NCBI RefSeq assembly: GCF_036898825.1
Contig: NZ_JARUND010000002.1
Span: 4,712,001-4,776,000 of the forward strand
From: Streptomyces sp. B21-083
Lineage (GTDB): Bacteria; Actinomycetota; Actinomycetes; Streptomycetales; Streptomycetaceae
Length of the DNA: 64,000 nt
Direction: 5' to 3'
Shown here: one piece after another, positions 45,444 to 54,257 of the stretch
Numbering within the stretch: position 1 is the stretch's first letter
How the letters are laid out: every line of letters starts with the position of its first letter
Position numbers and translations under genes: made by a program
The notes under the pieces: generated by a model
Databases searched by the model: none
Seen by the model: only the letters and a program-made list of their open reading frames with translations
Told to the model about the DNA's origin: nothing

Positions 45444-46274
45444 CTAGATGAGGCCGTGTTCGCGCAGGTACTCCAGTTGGGCCCGTACGGACAGTTCGGC
45501 GGCCGGCCACAGGGAGCGGTCCACGTCCGCGTACACGTGGGCGACGACCTCCGCGGAGCCGGTGTAGCCGTTCTCGACCGCTGTCTCGATCTGGGCGAGC
45601 CGGCTGGCTCGGTGGGCGAGGTAGAACTCGACGGCCCCCTGGGCGTCGTCCAGGACGGGACCGTGGCCCGGCAGGACGATGTGCACGCCGTCGTCCACCG
45701 TCAGGGACCTGAGCCGCCGCAGGGAGTCCAGATAGTCCCCCAGGCGGCCGTCAGGATGGGCCACCAAGGTCGTTCCACGCCCCAGGACGGTGTCACCCGT
45801 CAGGACGGCCCGATCGGCCGGGAGATGGAAGCACAGCGAGTCCGATGTGTGTCCCGGCGTCGGTACGACCCTCAGCTCCAGCCCGCCGACGGTCACGACG
45901 TCCCCGTGCCCGAGACCCTCGTCCCCCAGCCGAAGCGCCGGATCGAGCGCCCGCACGCGCGTTCCCGTCAGCTCGGCGAAGCGCCCCGCACCCTCCGCGT
46001 GGTCCGGATGCCCGTGCGTGAGCAGCGTCAGCGCGACCCGCTTGCCGGCCTTCCGCGCGGTGTCGACGACATGCCTGAGGTGTACGTCGTCCAGGGGCCC
46101 CGGGTCGACGACGACGGCCAGTTCGGAATCGGGCTCGGAGACGATCCAGGTGTTCGTCCCGTCGAGCGTCATCGCGGAGGCGTTGGGCGCGAGGACGTTG
46201 ACCGCGCGCGCGGTCGCGGGGCCCGAGAGAACCCCGCCGCGCGGCTGGCCGGGGAGAGCGGCGGCTTCGGTCAT
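45444..46274 (-). CDS. MBL-fold metallo-hydrolase
   Basis: Metallo-beta-lactamase fold hydrolase of 276 residues. The metal motif is THGHPDH (HxHxDH), later His in PGHTSDS, Asp in LTGDTVLGRG, and His in LPGHGPVL. A C-terminal helical segment (QIETAVENGYTGSAEVVAHV) is typical of LACTB2-like proteins, which include RNases. It equals mycobacterial Rv3677c by order. ATG 46274 is preferred; the frame extends upstream only with Arg/Pro-rich sequence into the next gene. Confidence 0.88.
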   Translation of the reverse strand: MTEAAALPGQPRGGVLSGPATARAVNVLAPNASAMTLDGTNTWIVSEPDSELAVVVDPGPLDDVHLRHVVDTARKAGKRVALTLLTHGHPDHAEGAGRFAELTGTRVRALDPALRLGDEGLGHGDVVTVGGLELRVVPTPGHTSDSLCFHLPADRAVLTGDTVLGRGTTLVAHPDGRLGDYLDSLRRLRSLTVDDGVHIVLPGHGPVLDDAQGAVEFYLAHRASRLAQIETAVENGYTGSAEVVAHVYADVDRSLWPAAELSVRAQLEYLREHGLI

Positions 46275-46347
46275 GCGGGGGCACCTGCCAGGGGATGGGT
46301 GGGGGGTGTGCGCGTGTTCAAGGGTGCGGGTGTGCTCGCCGGCGCGG

Positions 46348-47223
46348 TCATACGGGGGCTCCGCCGATCGGGATGTGCTTGGTGAACTCCTCGTGCCCCG
46401 GCCACGCGAGCACGATCTCACCGTCCTCCAGGCTGGCCTTGGCCAGGACAGGGGCCAGGTCACGCTCCAGAGCCCCGGCGAGGGCCCCGGACACGCTGTC
46501 GTACGGTGCCAGCGCTCGCAGGGTCGAGATCGTGGGCGGCAACATCAGCAGCTCGCCCTTGTCGTACGAGGCCGCCGCGGTGGCCGGTTCGATCCACACC
46601 GTGCGGTCAGCCTCCGTGGAGGCGTTGCGGGTGCGCTGGCCCCGCGGGAGCGCGGCGACGAAGAACCAGGTGTCGTAGCGGCGGGGCTCGAACTCCGGGG
46701 TGACCCAGCGGGCCCACGCCCCGAGGAGGTCCGAGCGGAGCACCAGTCCGCGGCGGTCCAGGAACTCGGCGAAGGACAGCTCCCGGGCGACCAGGGCCGC
46801 GCGGTCCGCCTCCCAGTCGTCGCCGGTGGTGTCGCCGACCACGGAATCGGCGGCCGGGCCCGCGAGCAGGACGCCCGCCTCCTCGTACGTCTCCCGTACG
46901 GCGGCGCAGACGACCGCCTGCGCGGACGTCTCGTCGGTGCCCAGGCCCAGCCGGGACGCCCACCACGCGCGCGTGGGCCCGGCCCAGCGGATCAGGTGGT
47001 CGTCGTCGCGCGGGTCGACTCCGCCGCCCGGATACGCGTACGCGCCCCCGGCGAAGGCCATGGAGGCGCGTCTGCGCAGCATGTGGACGACGGGGCCGCT
47101 GTCGGTGTCCTTCAGGAGCATGACAGTGGCCGCGCGCTTGGGGGTGACCGGGGTGAGGGTGCCTTCGGCGAGCCCGCGGATGAGGTCCGGCCACTCCGGT
47201 GGGTACCACTGCCCGTTCGCCAT
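46348..47223 (-). CDS. Nudix hydrolase
   Basis: A 291-residue nudix protein. GGGVDPRDDDHL starts an interrupted nudix box that resumes as AAVRETYEEAGVLL, with an inserted loop of about 25 residues, as in the NUDT19-like branch (acyl-CoA or CoA hydrolysis). PRGQRTRNASTEADRTVW and a late LPPTISTL match this branch. It sits between RidA and MBL genes, all leftward. Substrate inferred only. Confidence 0.83.
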   Translation of the reverse strand: MANGQWYPPEWPDLIRGLAEGTLTPVTPKRAATVMLLKDTDSGPVVHMLRRRASMAFAGGAYAYPGGGVDPRDDDHLIRWAGPTRAWWASRLGLGTDETSAQAVVCAAVRETYEEAGVLLAGPAADSVVGDTTGDDWEADRAALVARELSFAEFLDRRGLVLRSDLLGAWARWVTPEFEPRRYDTWFFVAALPRGQRTRNASTEADRTVWIEPATAAASYDKGELLMLPPTISTLRALAPYDSVSGALAGALERDLAPVLAKASLEDGEIVLAWPGHEEFTKHIPIGGAPV

Positions 47224-47371
47224 GGGCGGAGGCTATCCGGTGGTGGGCGCATGTTCGAGGTCGCGAGGGTTCTTTCGCCCCCGCCGCCCCTACCCGTCCC
47301 ATCCCTGGGGGCTGCGCCCCCAGACCCCCCTTTCGGCCCTGAAGGGGCCTCGTCCTCAAACGCCGGACGGG

Positions 47372-47839
47372 CTAGAAATCGACCAGCTCTACCTGGACTT
47401 CGACCTCGACCGGCGCGTCAAGCGGCAGTACCGCCACTCCGACCGCGCTGCGGGCGTGGACGCCCTTGTCGCCCAGTACCTCACCGAGGAGTTCGCTCGC
47501 GCCGTTGATCACCCCGGGCTGCCCCGTGAAGTCCGGCGCCGAGGCGACGAAGCCGACGACCTTCACGACGCGCGCGACCAGGTCGAGGTCACCGGCGACC
47601 GACTTGACCGCCGCGAGCGCGTTCAGCGCACACGTACGGGCCAGTTGTTTGGCCTCCTCGGGCGTGACCTCCGCGCCCACCTTCCCGGTGACCGGAAGTT
47701 TCCCGTCCACCATGGGCAACTGGCCCGAGGTGTACACGTACACCCCCGACCGCACAGCCGGCTGGTAGGCGGCCAGCGGCGGCACGACCGCCGGCAGGGT
47801 CAGGCCCAGCTCGGCGAGGCGCTCCTCTACCGCGCTCAC
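47372..47839 (-). CDS. RidA family protein
   Basis: A 155-residue Rid/YjgF protein, which in well-studied members hydrolyses reactive enamines/imines. The N-terminus LAELGLTLPAVVPPLAAYQPAV and the YTSGQLPMVDG core fit the actinobacterial RidA group that has an alternative active-site arrangement. Conserved catalytic Arg of archetypal RidA is not obvious (ARSAVGVAVLPLD), so activity may differ. The GTG start overlaps the DUF4177 stop by four bases. Confidence 0.85.
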   Translation of the reverse strand: MSAVEERLAELGLTLPAVVPPLAAYQPAVRSGVYVYTSGQLPMVDGKLPVTGKVGAEVTPEEAKQLARTCALNALAAVKSVAGDLDLVARVVKVVGFVASAPDFTGQPGVINGASELLGEVLGDKGVHARSAVGVAVLPLDAPVEVEVQVELVDF

Positions 47840-47994
47840 GCCTTCTCCCGCTTCAGGTAGGCCACGAGCTGCTCGGGGTTGTTCGGCCCGGGCACGACCT
47901 GGACGAGCTCCCAGCCGTCCTCGCCCCAGGTGTCCAGAATCTGCTTCGTGGCGTGGACGAGCAGCGGCACGGTCGAGTATTCCCACTTGGTCAT
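47836..47994 (-). CDS. Small DUF4177 protein
   Basis: A 52-residue protein starting TKWEYSTVPLLVHATKQILD after the ATG and containing WGEDGWELVQVVPGP, the DUF4177 core, ending KREKA. A homologue (Rv3678A) sits at the same place in mycobacteria. The function is unknown; coupling with RidA suggests a joint role. ATG 47994 is chosen since upstream in-frame residues are not family-like. Confidence 0.85.
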   Translation of the reverse strand: MTKWEYSTVPLLVHATKQILDTWGEDGWELVQVVPGPNNPEQLVAYLKREKA

Positions 47995-48037
47995 GGAGGC
48001 GACTTTATCCGCTGCCGCCGAGCGCTCCGCGCCCACG

Positions 48038-48089
48038 TTGTCCACAGCCTCCGGCGTAGGTTCTCGCCGGACTGGTTAGTCTCGAATAC
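48038..48089. promoter_or_regulatory. DnaA box and leaderless promoter before arsA pair
   Basis: TTGTCCACA (48038-48046) is an exact Streptomyces DnaA box. TAGTCT (48077-48082) is a good -10 hexamer seven bases before the GTG at 48090, implying a leaderless transcript, and no Shine-Dalgarno is present. The region also lies upstream of the divergent DUF4177 gene. Function of the DnaA box is inferred. Confidence 0.5.
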
Positions 48090-49067
48090 GTGAGCAGGTT
48101 CCAGGTCGTCAGCGGTAAGGGCGGGACCGGAAAGACCACGGTCGCCGCAGCGCTCGCGCTCGCCCTCGCAACCGAGGGGAAGCGCACGCTTCTCGTCGAG
48201 GTCGAGGGCAGGCAGGGCATCGCGCAGCTCTTCGAAACCGAAGTGCTGCCTTATGAGGAGCGGAAGATCGCCGTCGCTCCCGGGGGCGGGGAGGTGTTCG
48301 CCCTCGCCATCGACCCCGAGCAGGCACTGCTGGACTACCTCCAGATGTTCTACAAACTCGGGAGCGCCGGTCGCGCCCTGAAGAAACTCGGCGCGATCGA
48401 CTTCGCCACCACCGTCGCCCCGGGCATCAGGGACGTACTCCTGACCGGAAAGGCGTGCGAGGCGGTCCGGCGGAAGGACAGGAGCGGGCGGTTCGCGTAC
48501 GACCACGTCGTGATGGACGCCCCGCCGACCGGCCGCGTGACCCGTTTCCTGAACGTCAACGACGAGGTGGCCGGCCTCGCGAAGATCGGCCCGATACACA
48601 ATCAGGCGCAGGCCGTGATGCGCGTACTGAAGTCGCCCGAGACGGCGGTGCATCTCGTGACGCTGCTGGAGGAGATGCCCGTCCAGGAGACCGCGGACGG
48701 TATCGCCGAGCTGCGGGCGGCGAAGCTGCCAGTGGGGCGGATCATCGTCAACATGGTGCGGCCCGAGGTTTTGGACGAGGCCGAGCTGGAACTCGTACGG
48801 GCGGCCCCTCGCAGCGCGCTCGCGCGGTCGCTGTCGGCCGCCGGGCTCGGCGGGGCGCGGCGCGGCGGGAACGCCGAGAAGCTGGTGGATCCACTGCTGG
48901 CCCAGGTCGAGGAGTACGCCGAGCGGTACGCCCTGGAGCACGAACAGCGGTCCGTGCTGGGCGGGTTGGATCTGCCCTTGCACGAACTGCCGTTGTTCGC
49001 CGAGGGCATGGACCTGGCAGGTCTGTACGAACTGGCCAACGAGCTGCGGAAGCAGAGGATTTCATGA
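48090..49067 (+). CDS. ArsA-family ATPase, first of a pair
   Basis: P-loop ATPase of the ArsA/Get3 group, 325 residues. Walker A is GKGGTGKTT (residues 9-17). Following DAPPTGRVTRFL is the Walker-B/switch region. There are no arsenite-binding Cys pairs, and no arsenic transport genes nearby, so metal resistance is unlikely. It corresponds to mycobacterial Rv3679. Its stop overlaps the start of the second ATPase by four bases (ATGA), pointing to a heteromer. Confidence 0.9.
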   Translation: MSRFQVVSGKGGTGKTTVAAALALALATEGKRTLLVEVEGRQGIAQLFETEVLPYEERKIAVAPGGGEVFALAIDPEQALLDYLQMFYKLGSAGRALKKLGAIDFATTVAPGIRDVLLTGKACEAVRRKDRSGRFAYDHVVMDAPPTGRVTRFLNVNDEVAGLAKIGPIHNQAQAVMRVLKSPETAVHLVTLLEEMPVQETADGIAELRAAKLPVGRIIVNMVRPEVLDEAELELVRAAPRSALARSLSAAGLGGARRGGNAEKLVDPLLAQVEEYAERYALEHEQRSVLGGLDLPLHELPLFAEGMDLAGLYELANELRKQRIS

Positions 49068-50455
49068 GCCCGGACCCGCACGACTCCGCCTCCCGCCATG
49101 GCCTGTCCCCCGCGCGCGTGCTCGAAGTGGATCCGCTGATCGACGATCCGAGGACGCGGATCGTGGTGTGCTGCGGATCCGGCGGGGTCGGCAAGACGAC
49201 CACCGCGGCGGCGCTCGGGCTGCGCGCCGCCGAGCGGGGGCGGAAGGTGGTGGTGCTGACCATCGACCCGGCCCGCAGACTCGCCCAGTCCATGGGCATC
49301 GACTCGCTCGACAACGTGCCGCGGCGGGTCAAGGGCGTCGAGGGCGGCGGTGAACTGCACGCCATGATGCTCGACATGAAGCGGACGTTCGACGAGATCG
49401 TCGAGGCGCACGCCGACCGTGAGCGGGCCGCCGCGATCCTCTCCAACCCCTTCTACCAGTCACTCTCGGCGGGCTTCGCGGGCACGCAGGAGTACATGGC
49501 GATGGAGAAGCTGGGGCAGCTGCGGGCGCGCGACGAGTGGGATCTCATCGTCGTCGACACGCCTCCGTCCCGGTCCGCGCTGGACTTCCTGGACGCCCCG
49601 AAGAGGCTCGGTTCGTTTCTCGACGGCCGGCTGATCCGGCTGCTGACGGCGCCGGCGAAGCTGGGCGGGCGCGCGGGAATGAAGTTCCTGAGCGTCGGGA
49701 TGTCGATGATGACCGGCACCCTGGGCAAGCTCCTGGGCGGCCAACTCCTCAAGGACGTACAGACGTTCGTCGCCGCGATGGACACCACCTTCGGTGGGTT
49801 CCGTACCCGCGCCGACGCCACCTATCAGCTCCTTCAGGCGCCCGGCACGGCGTTCCTGGTGGTCGCGGCCCCGGAGCGGGACGCACTGCGCGAGGCCGCG
49901 TACTTCGTGGAGCGGCTGGCCGCGGAGGACATGCCGCTCGCCGGACTGGTGCTCAACCGGGTCCACGGCAGCGGCGCCGCCCAACTGTCGGCCGAACGTG
50001 CGCTCGCCGCCGCGGAAAATCTTGAAGAGCCCCGCATTGTCGATCAGGAGGACGGGAAAGCTGGACTTCGTAACTCCCCCGACCCGTACGGCGGTTCAGA
50101 ACATCCGGACCAGACACCCCAGACATCCCGGACACCAGCTCCTGAGGCAGACGTCGAGGAACACGTCGAAGGCTCCCCCACCGCCACCGGCAGTGAACCG
50201 ACCGCCGATCCGAGCGAACCCACCGTCCAACAACTCACCGCAGGCCTGCTCCGGCTGCACGCCGACCGTATGCGGCTGCTCTCCCGTGAGCAGCGCACAC
50301 GTGACCGCTTCACCGCGCTCCACCCGGAGGTGGCGGTCACCGAGGTCGCCGCACTGCCCGGCGATGTGCATGACCTCGCGGGCCTGCGGAACATCGGCGA
50401 CCGGCTCGCGACCGACCGGCCAGAGCTGCCAGCCCCTCCGGAGACGAGCGACTGA
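49064..50455 (+). CDS. ArsA-family ATPase, second of a pair
   Basis: A 463-residue ArsA-type ATPase. Walker A is GSGGVGKTTTAAALG near residues 39-53, switch region VDTPPSRSALDFLDAP, and LVLNRVHG near residue 300. A Pro/Thr/Glu-rich variable linker (about residues 330-390) leads to a C-terminal helical part. It corresponds to Rv3680. The pair is next to wblA, as mycobacterial homologues lie beside whiB4, so a redox or envelope role is possible (inference). Confidence 0.9.
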   Translation: MSPDPHDSASRHGLSPARVLEVDPLIDDPRTRIVVCCGSGGVGKTTTAAALGLRAAERGRKVVVLTIDPARRLAQSMGIDSLDNVPRRVKGVEGGGELHAMMLDMKRTFDEIVEAHADRERAAAILSNPFYQSLSAGFAGTQEYMAMEKLGQLRARDEWDLIVVDTPPSRSALDFLDAPKRLGSFLDGRLIRLLTAPAKLGGRAGMKFLSVGMSMMTGTLGKLLGGQLLKDVQTFVAAMDTTFGGFRTRADATYQLLQAPGTAFLVVAAPERDALREAAYFVERLAAEDMPLAGLVLNRVHGSGAAQLSAERALAAAENLEEPRIVDQEDGKAGLRNSPDPYGGSEHPDQTPQTSRTPAPEADVEEHVEGSPTATGSEPTADPSEPTVQQLTAGLLRLHADRMRLLSREQRTRDRFTALHPEVAVTEVAALPGDVHDLAGLRNIGDRLATDRPELPAPPETSD

Positions 50456-50532
50456 GACGAGATGTGACTGAGCCGAGCGACTGACGAGCCGGCGGTGACT
50501 GACCGAGAGGGGCAGTGACCGACCGGGACGGC

Positions 50533-50871
50533 TCAGCCCACTGCCAAGTAGTTCTCGTACACCTCTTCCTCGTCGAGGGGCAGGATTCCCGCCCCCCGCT
50601 CGTACTCCGTACGCGCGGTTTCGAGCAGCCGACGCCACGAGGTGACGGTGGGACGCCTGCGCAGCAGTGCGCGGCGCTCCCGCTCCGTCATTCCTCCCCA
50701 CACGCCGAACTCGACGCGGTTGTCGAGCGCGTCAGCCAGGCATTCCGTGCGTACCGGACATCCGGTGCACACCGCCTTGGCCCTGTTCTGCGCTGCTCCT
50801 TGAACGAACAGTTCATCCGGATCGGTAGTGCGGCAGCCCGCCTGCGCACTCCAGTCGGTTACCCAGCCCAT
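50533..50871 (-). CDS. wblA: WhiB-family regulator WblA
   Basis: Iron-sulfur transcription regulator that in Streptomyces represses antibiotic production and is needed for sporulation. Four cluster ligands are Cys13, Cys35, Cys38 and Cys44 (CTGCPVRTEC). GVWGGMTERERR is the WhiB turn motif, followed by a basic RRRPTVTSWRR that contacts DNA. It has 112 residues, equal to S. coelicolor WblA, from ATG 50871; a longer start at 50928 adds 19 residues and cannot be excluded. Position matches whiB4 of mycobacteria beside ponA2. Confidence 0.95.
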   Translation of the reverse strand: MGWVTDWSAQAGCRTTDPDELFVQGAAQNRAKAVCTGCPVRTECLADALDNRVEFGVWGGMTERERRALLRRRPTVTSWRRLLETARTEYERGAGILPLDEEEVYENYLAVG

Positions 50872-51279
50872 ACCGGCGCCGTCCTCTCCCGAATCGAGGC
50901 TCCCCCACGGCGGCAGCGGCATATTCACCGCGCCAGTTGAGGACGTTACGGAAGGCGGGCACAGCGCAACACCCCCTTCGGGCCCAATCTTGAATGGCCC
51001 GAACGGACTATGGGTAAGCGGCAGATCACCCGGGGGAGTGAGCGACCGACATGCGCGACCATCCCGACAAAGGGGGACAGTTCAGCTGGGTCACAACGGA
51101 TACCTCGTGACACACGAGGCTAATCCGGGCACGTACTCCACAAAAATAGTTGGACTACATCCGAAACGTTTCCGGTCTCAGGGACGTATTGATACGTGAC
51201 CTCACAGCTGTGACAGTTGCGAAGAGCTTAGGCCAAGGCCTGTACGTGTGTCCGGCGAATGAGAACGTAGGCTGCCCTC
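50872..51279. promoter_or_regulatory. Divergent wblA/PBP control region
   Basis: About 400 bases that must contain the wblA and PBP promoters. TCACAGCTGTGA (51202-51213) is a perfect 12-bp palindrome inside GTGACCTCACAGCTGTGACAG, 67 bases before the PBP ATG. GTGATACGTGAC-like and GGTCACAACGG words also occur. wblA leaders of Streptomyces are known targets of many developmental regulators. No regulator can be named from sequence alone. Confidence 0.5.
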
Positions 51280-53592
51280 ATGCCAAACAAGCGCTCGGGT
51301 GGAGGCCTGTCGGTAACGCAGCAGGCCGCCAAGTTCCTCGGTGTCAGCGTGCTCGCGGGAGCCGTCATGGCGGGCATCGCCCTGCCCGCCGCCGGTGCGC
51401 TCGGTCTCGCGGCCAAGGGTTCGGTCGAAGGGTTCGACGAGATCCCGGCCAATCTCAAGACCCTGCCGCTGAGCCAGCGCACCACGATCCTGGACGCCAA
51501 GGGCGGCCAGCTGGCGACGGTCTACTCGCGCGACCGCACGGTCGTCGAGCTCAAGGACATCTCGCCGTACATGCAGAAGGCGATCGTCGCGATCGAGGAC
51601 TCCCGGTTCTACGAGCACGGCGCGATCGACCTCAAGGGCGTCCTGCGGGCGCTCAACAAGAACGCGCAGAGCGGCGGCGTCTCGGAAGGCGCCTCCACGC
51701 TCACGCAGCAGCTGGTGAAGAACGTGTTCGTCGAGGAGGCCGGTGACGACCCGACGAAGGTCGCGCAGGCCCAGCAGCAGACGATCGGCCGCAAGATCAA
51801 GGAGCTGAAGTACGCGATCCAGGTCGAGGAGGAGTTGGGCAAGAAGAAGATCCTCGAGAACTACCTGAACATCACGTTCTTCGGCCAGCAGGCCTACGGC
51901 GTCGAGGCCGGCGCCCGCCGCTACTTCTCCAAGTCCGCGAAGGACCTCACCCTCCCCCAGGCGGCCCTGCTGGCCGGCATCGTCCAGTCGCCGACCCGGT
52001 ACGACCCGGTGAACGACCCGGCGGAGGCCACCAAGCGCCGTAACACCGTGCTCAAGCGCATGGCGGAGGTCGGTGACATCTCCCCGCAGGAGGCCGCCGC
52101 CGCACAGGAGAAGCCGCTCGGCCTGAAGGTCAGCGAGCCCAAGAACGGCTGCATCGCGGCGGTCAAGGGGGCGGGCTTCTTCTGCAAGTACGTCGAGAAG
52201 GAGTTCCTCGCCAGCCCCGTCTTCGGCAAGACCCGCGCGGACCGGGCGAAGATCTGGAACCAGGGCGGCCTGACCATCCGCACGACGCTGGACCCGCAGT
52301 CGCAGGCGTCCGTGCAGGCGTCGATCAAGGAACACGTGTACCAGTCGGACTCGGTGGCGACAGCGGTCACGCTGGTCGAGCCGGGCACCGGCAAGATCCT
52401 CGGCATGGGCCAGTCGAAGCCGTACGGCTACGGCAAGAACCAGACCGAGATCAACTACTCGGTCGGCAGCGACCGGGGCGGCTCCAACTACGGCTTCCCG
52501 ACCGGTTCGACGTTCAAGCCGTTCGTGGCGGCGGCGGCGCTGGAAGAGGGACGCCCGGCGATCCAGCAGTACTCGGCGCCGTACGAGATGGAGTACCCGA
52601 GCCCGGTCCAGACGTGCAGCGGCAAGCCGTGGACCAACCTGGAGAACGCGAAGCTGGAGAACGAGAGCGAGTCGGAGAAGGGCCCCTACCGCCTGAAGAA
52701 GGCGATGGAGCTGTCGGTCAACACCTACTTCGTGCAGATGATCTCCGACATCGGTCTGTGCCCGGTGATGAACATGACCGACGCACTGCACGTCAGGCAG
52801 GGCAACGGCGACAAGCTGCCCGAGGTACCGGCCATCGCCCTCGGCTCCAGGGGCATCTCCCCGCTGACGATGGCGAGCGCGTACGCGGCCTTCGCCTCCC
52901 GTGGCATGTACTGCACGCCGATCGCCATCGAGTCGATCACGCAGAAGGCCAACGGCGGGCAGAAGTCGCTGGAGGTCCCGAAGTCGACGTGCTCCCGTGC
53001 GATGTCGGAGACGACCGCCGACACGATCAACACCCTGCTCCAGGGCGTGGTCGACTCCGGAACCGGCCAGGAGGCCGGTCTCACCGACGGCCGCGACAAC
53101 GCCGGTAAGACGGGTACGACGGACGAGCGCAAGAACGCCTGGTTCGTCGGCTACACACCGACCCTGTCGGGTGCCGTCTGGGTCGGCAGCGCCATGCAGA
53201 ACGTGAAGATGCGCGACATCAGGATCGGCGGCGTCTACAACGACCTCGTCTTCGGCGGCAAGGTTCCGGGCCCCATCTGGAAGGACGCCATGACCGGCGC
53301 ACTCCAGGGCAAGGACTCCGGAAAGTTCAACCTCATCCCCATCATCGAGCCGACCACCCCGAAGCCGGGCGACAACGGCGGCAATGACGGCGGCAACGGG
53401 GACAACAACGGCAACGGCAACGGCAACAACGGTGGCGCGACGAACGGCAACAACGACAACGGCGGCAACACGACGTTCCCGAACCCGTCCTTCTCCATCC
53501 CCGAGGGCTTCATCCAGGGCAACGGCAACGGCGGCAACAACGGAACCAGCAATGGGAACGGCAACGGGAACGGCAACGGAGGCTTCCCGTAG
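51280..53592 (+). CDS. Class A penicillin-binding protein (PonA2-like)
   Basis: Bifunctional peptidoglycan synthase of 770 residues. After a short cytoplasmic lead a membrane anchor spans about residues 19-42. Glycosyltransferase: Glu106 in EDSRFYEHGAID and EGASTLTQQLVKN. Transpeptidase: Ser410-X-X-Lys (GSTFKPF), Ser479-Val-Asn, and Lys610-Thr-Gly (AGKTGTTDE). The last 80 residues form an Asn/Gly-rich tail, without a PASTA domain. The gene diverges from wblA. A strong bidirectional terminator follows. Confidence 0.95.
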   Translation: MPNKRSGGGLSVTQQAAKFLGVSVLAGAVMAGIALPAAGALGLAAKGSVEGFDEIPANLKTLPLSQRTTILDAKGGQLATVYSRDRTVVELKDISPYMQKAIVAIEDSRFYEHGAIDLKGVLRALNKNAQSGGVSEGASTLTQQLVKNVFVEEAGDDPTKVAQAQQQTIGRKIKELKYAIQVEEELGKKKILENYLNITFFGQQAYGVEAGARRYFSKSAKDLTLPQAALLAGIVQSPTRYDPVNDPAEATKRRNTVLKRMAEVGDISPQEAAAAQEKPLGLKVSEPKNGCIAAVKGAGFFCKYVEKEFLASPVFGKTRADRAKIWNQGGLTIRTTLDPQSQASVQASIKEHVYQSDSVATAVTLVEPGTGKILGMGQSKPYGYGKNQTEINYSVGSDRGGSNYGFPTGSTFKPFVAAAALEEGRPAIQQYSAPYEMEYPSPVQTCSGKPWTNLENAKLENESESEKGPYRLKKAMELSVNTYFVQMISDIGLCPVMNMTDALHVRQGNGDKLPEVPAIALGSRGISPLTMASAYAAFASRGMYCTPIAIESITQKANGGQKSLEVPKSTCSRAMSETTADTINTLLQGVVDSGTGQEAGLTDGRDNAGKTGTTDERKNAWFVGYTPTLSGAVWVGSAMQNVKMRDIRIGGVYNDLVFGGKVPGPIWKDAMTGALQGKDSGKFNLIPIIEPTTPKPGDNGGNDGGNGDNNGNGNGNNGGATNGNNDNGGNTTFPNPSFSIPEGFIQGNGNGGNNGTSNGNGNGNGNGGFP
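53370..53591 (+). repeat. Asn/Gly-rich low-complexity tail of the PBP
   Basis: Simple GGCAAC-type repeats encode an Asn-Gly tail in two blocks, split by a phenylalanine-containing TFPNPSFSIPEGFIQ segment. Flexible tails like this vary in length between strains through slippage. Confidence 0.65.
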
Positions 53593-53648
53593 AGAGTCCG
53601 TAGAGGGTTCGCGCGCCGAGGTGGAGCGAGTGAGTCGTCGTACGTGAA

Positions 53649-53680
53649 CGGGGGCGCCCTTCCTGAGAAGGGCGCCCCCG
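53649..53680. terminator. Bidirectional terminator between PBP and yqeY-like genes
   Basis: CGGGGGCGCCCTT pairs perfectly with AAGGGCGCCCCCG (13 bp, six-base loop). It lies between two convergent genes. Confidence 0.88.
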
Positions 53681-53714
53681 TCGACGTACAGGCACCTTGC
53701 GTCCTCGCGGCAGG

Positions 53715-54179
53715 TCAGCCGGCGAGGAGCTTCTTCACCGCGGCGGCGACCCGGCCGCCCTCGGCGAGGCCCGCGACCTTCGGGTTCACGATCTTCATGA
53801 CCTGACCCATGGCGCGCGGCCCCTCGGCGCCGGCCGCCTTCGCCTCCTCGACGGCCTGGGCGACGATCTGGTTCAGCTCCTCGTCGTCGAGCTGCTTGGG
53901 CAGGTAGACGGCGAGGATCACGCCCTCGGCCTTCTCGCGCTCGGCCTGCTCGGGGCGGTCGCCCTGGGCGAAGGCGTCGGCCGCCTCACGGCGCTTCTTC
54001 GCCTCGCGGCTGATCACCTTGATGATCTCCTCGTCGGAGAGCTCGCGCTTCTCCTTGCCGGAGACCTCTTCCTGCGTGATCGCGGTGAGGGTCAGCCGGA
54101 GCGTCGAGGAGCGGAGTTCGTCGCGCGCCTTGATGGCGGTGTTGAGGTCTTCCCTGAGCTTCGACTTGAGCGTGGTCAT
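53715..54179 (-). CDS. GatB/YqeY domain protein
   Basis: A 154-residue YqeY protein, related to the tail domain of the GatB tRNA amidotransferase subunit. It starts TTLKSKLREDLNTAIKARDE and contains SGKEKRELSDEEIIKVISRE and YLPKQLDDEEL, the family hallmarks. It may bind tRNA or support Asn/Gln charging, but the free-standing form has no settled role. ATG 54179 gives the usual length. Divergent from the phosphoesterase gene. Confidence 0.92.
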   Translation of the reverse strand: MTTLKSKLREDLNTAIKARDELRSSTLRLTLTAITQEEVSGKEKRELSDEEIIKVISREAKKRREAADAFAQGDRPEQAEREKAEGVILAVYLPKQLDDEELNQIVAQAVEEAKAAGAEGPRAMGQVMKIVNPKVAGLAEGGRVAAAVKKLLAG

Positions 54180-54257
54180 GGGATCGATTGTCGCAGGTGC
54201 GGGAAGCGGAACGCCCGTGGATTTCCACCGTCCCTTCTCGCCTGACACGATGGGAGC

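Noticed and set aside
48090..50455. Arsenic resistance operon
   Set aside because: ATPases lack metal-binding Cys residues and there is no arsB, arsC or arsR.
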